A stretch of DNA of 64,000 nucleotides from an uncultured Sutterella sp. (lineage in GTDB: Bacteria > Pseudomonadota > Gammaproteobacteria > Burkholderiales > Burkholderiaceae_F), in contig CAAGAT010000074.1 in assembly GCA_900767875.1 (NCBI GenBank), positions 1 through 64,000 of the forward strand. The letters are read 5' to 3'. The stretch's first letter is position 1. Every line of letters begins with the position of its first letter. Below the pieces are notes generated by a model. It was not told where the DNA came from and searched no databases. It saw nothing but the letters and a program-made list of their open reading frames with translations. The translations under genes and the position numbers were made by a program. This document shows, in pieces, positions 63,433 to 64,000 of this stretch.

Positions 63433-64000
63433 ATGATCGAAGACCAGAAACTGGCACTCACCGAAATGCTCAACCGCGCCCTGACCGCCTGCGGCCAGTC
63501 GCCCGAACCCATCCGTCTGGAGCGCCCCAAGCAGGCCGGTCACGGTGACCTGGCGAGCAACATCGCCCTGCAGTGCGCCAAGAAGGCGGGCAAGAACCCG
63601 CGCGAGTTGGCCACTTCTCTGGTTGAGGCCATGAAAAAGGACGCCGCCTTCGGTGACATTCTCTCGGACGCGGAAATCGCCGGTCCGGGCTTCATCAACT
63701 TCCGCTTCTCGCAGGAAGCCAAGGTGCACGCCGTACGCGACGTGCTGCGCCGCGCCGAAAACTACGGCAAGAGCGATGCCTTTGCCGGCAAGAGCGTGCT
63801 GCTCGAGTACGTCTCGGCCAACCCGACCGGCCCCCTGCACCTCGGCCACGCCCGTCAGGGCGCCTTGGGCGACGTTCTGTCGCGCATCATGGCCACGCAG
63901 GGCTATCGCGTGATGCGCGAGTTCTACTACAACGACGCGGGCGTTCAGATTCACAATCTGGCCATTTCGGTGCAGGCCCGCGCCAAGGAACTCGCCGGCG
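63433..64000 (+). CDS. argS: Arginyl-tRNA synthetase, N-terminal part (runs off the window)
   Basis: The first 189 codons of a class I synthetase are present. The N-terminal Add-1 domain (about 1-110, with RPKQAGHGDLASNIALQCAK) is followed by the HIGH-type motif SANPTGPLHLGHARQG. The conserved REFYYNDAGVQIHNLA stretch comes next. The gene continues beyond the right edge with no disruption seen. Confidence 0.96.
   Translation, partial: MIEDQKLALTEMLNRALTACGQSPEPIRLERPKQAGHGDLASNIALQCAKKAGKNPRELATSLVEAMKKDAAFGDILSDAEIAGPGFINFRFSQEAKVHAVRDVLRRAENYGKSDAFAGKSVLLEYVSANPTGPLHLGHARQGALGDVLSRIMATQGYRVMREFYYNDAGVQIHNLAISVQARAKELAG

Noticed and set aside
1..64000. CRISPR array, insertion sequences, prophage or integron
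   Set aside because: No regularly spaced repeats, transposase, integrase or attachment-site duplications were seen; the whole window reads as core chromosome.

Overview
The window is GC-rich, gene-dense bacterial chromosome of betaproteobacterial (Burkholderiales) type. Gene orders such as TPR protein-lolB-ispE-tRNA-Gln-prs-rplY and kdsD-kdsC-lptC-lptA-lptB-rpoN-ptsN-rapZ, with lipid A and LPS-transport genes, point to a Gram-negative betaproteobacterium. Formate dehydrogenase, an octaheme sulfite reductase locus, a formate/nitrite channel and a lactate racemase set suggest an anaerobic or microaerophilic, asaccharolytic host-associated member, most likely of the Sutterellaceae. The genus is inference.

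Layout. 1-4.4 kb: tail of an unknown gene, then a minus-strand block with a CobW GTPase, an RlmI-type methyltransferase, dapF and a lipid A acyltransferase. 4.5-13.5 kb: plus-strand TPR protein, lolB, ispE, tRNA-Gln(TTG), prs, rplY, a DEAD-box helicase, pth and ychF. 13.5-20.8 kb: hslR (minus), then the Kdo/LPS-export/sigma-54 cluster, which lacks the usual hpf and hprK. 20.8-26.7 kb: mutY (minus), an FNT channel, metK, metY and metA. 26.7-33.4 kb (minus): the formate dehydrogenase operon fdoGHI with fdhE and fdhD. 34-41.8 kb: trpS, a molbindin with a structured upstream region, cstA, aroD and larA-larB-larC, the last lacking its C-terminal domain. 41.9-48.5 kb: phosphohexomutase, aspS, an XRE-like protein and an AsmA-family protein. 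48.8-61.4 kb (minus): a 13-gene sulfite-respiration locus. 61.8-64 kb: a small membrane protein, folE2 and the start of argS.

The centrepiece is the sulfite-respiration locus. Its transcription order is mccA (sirA), rhodanese, FKBP isomerase, NrfG-like TPR, MccC-like ferredoxin, MccD-like quinol oxidase, nosL, nosD, nosF, nosY, CcmF/NrfE-like, CcmH/NrfF-like, TlpA-like thioredoxin. MccA carries seven CXXCH sites plus one CX15CH site, the hallmark of the copper-containing octaheme sulfite reductase. The Nos-type proteins can supply copper without any nosZ in the window. The CcmF/CcmH/TPR trio can serve as a dedicated heme lyase. The CcmH-like protein has no cysteine at all. A perfect FNR box lies upstream of mccA. 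Formate oxidised by FdoGHI would feed quinone, MccCD and MccA.

Less expected features are the truncated and degenerate LarC, the hairpin-rich molbindin leader, the Cys-less CcmH and the missing hpf/hprK. All calls come from reading the sequence; no database search was possible.
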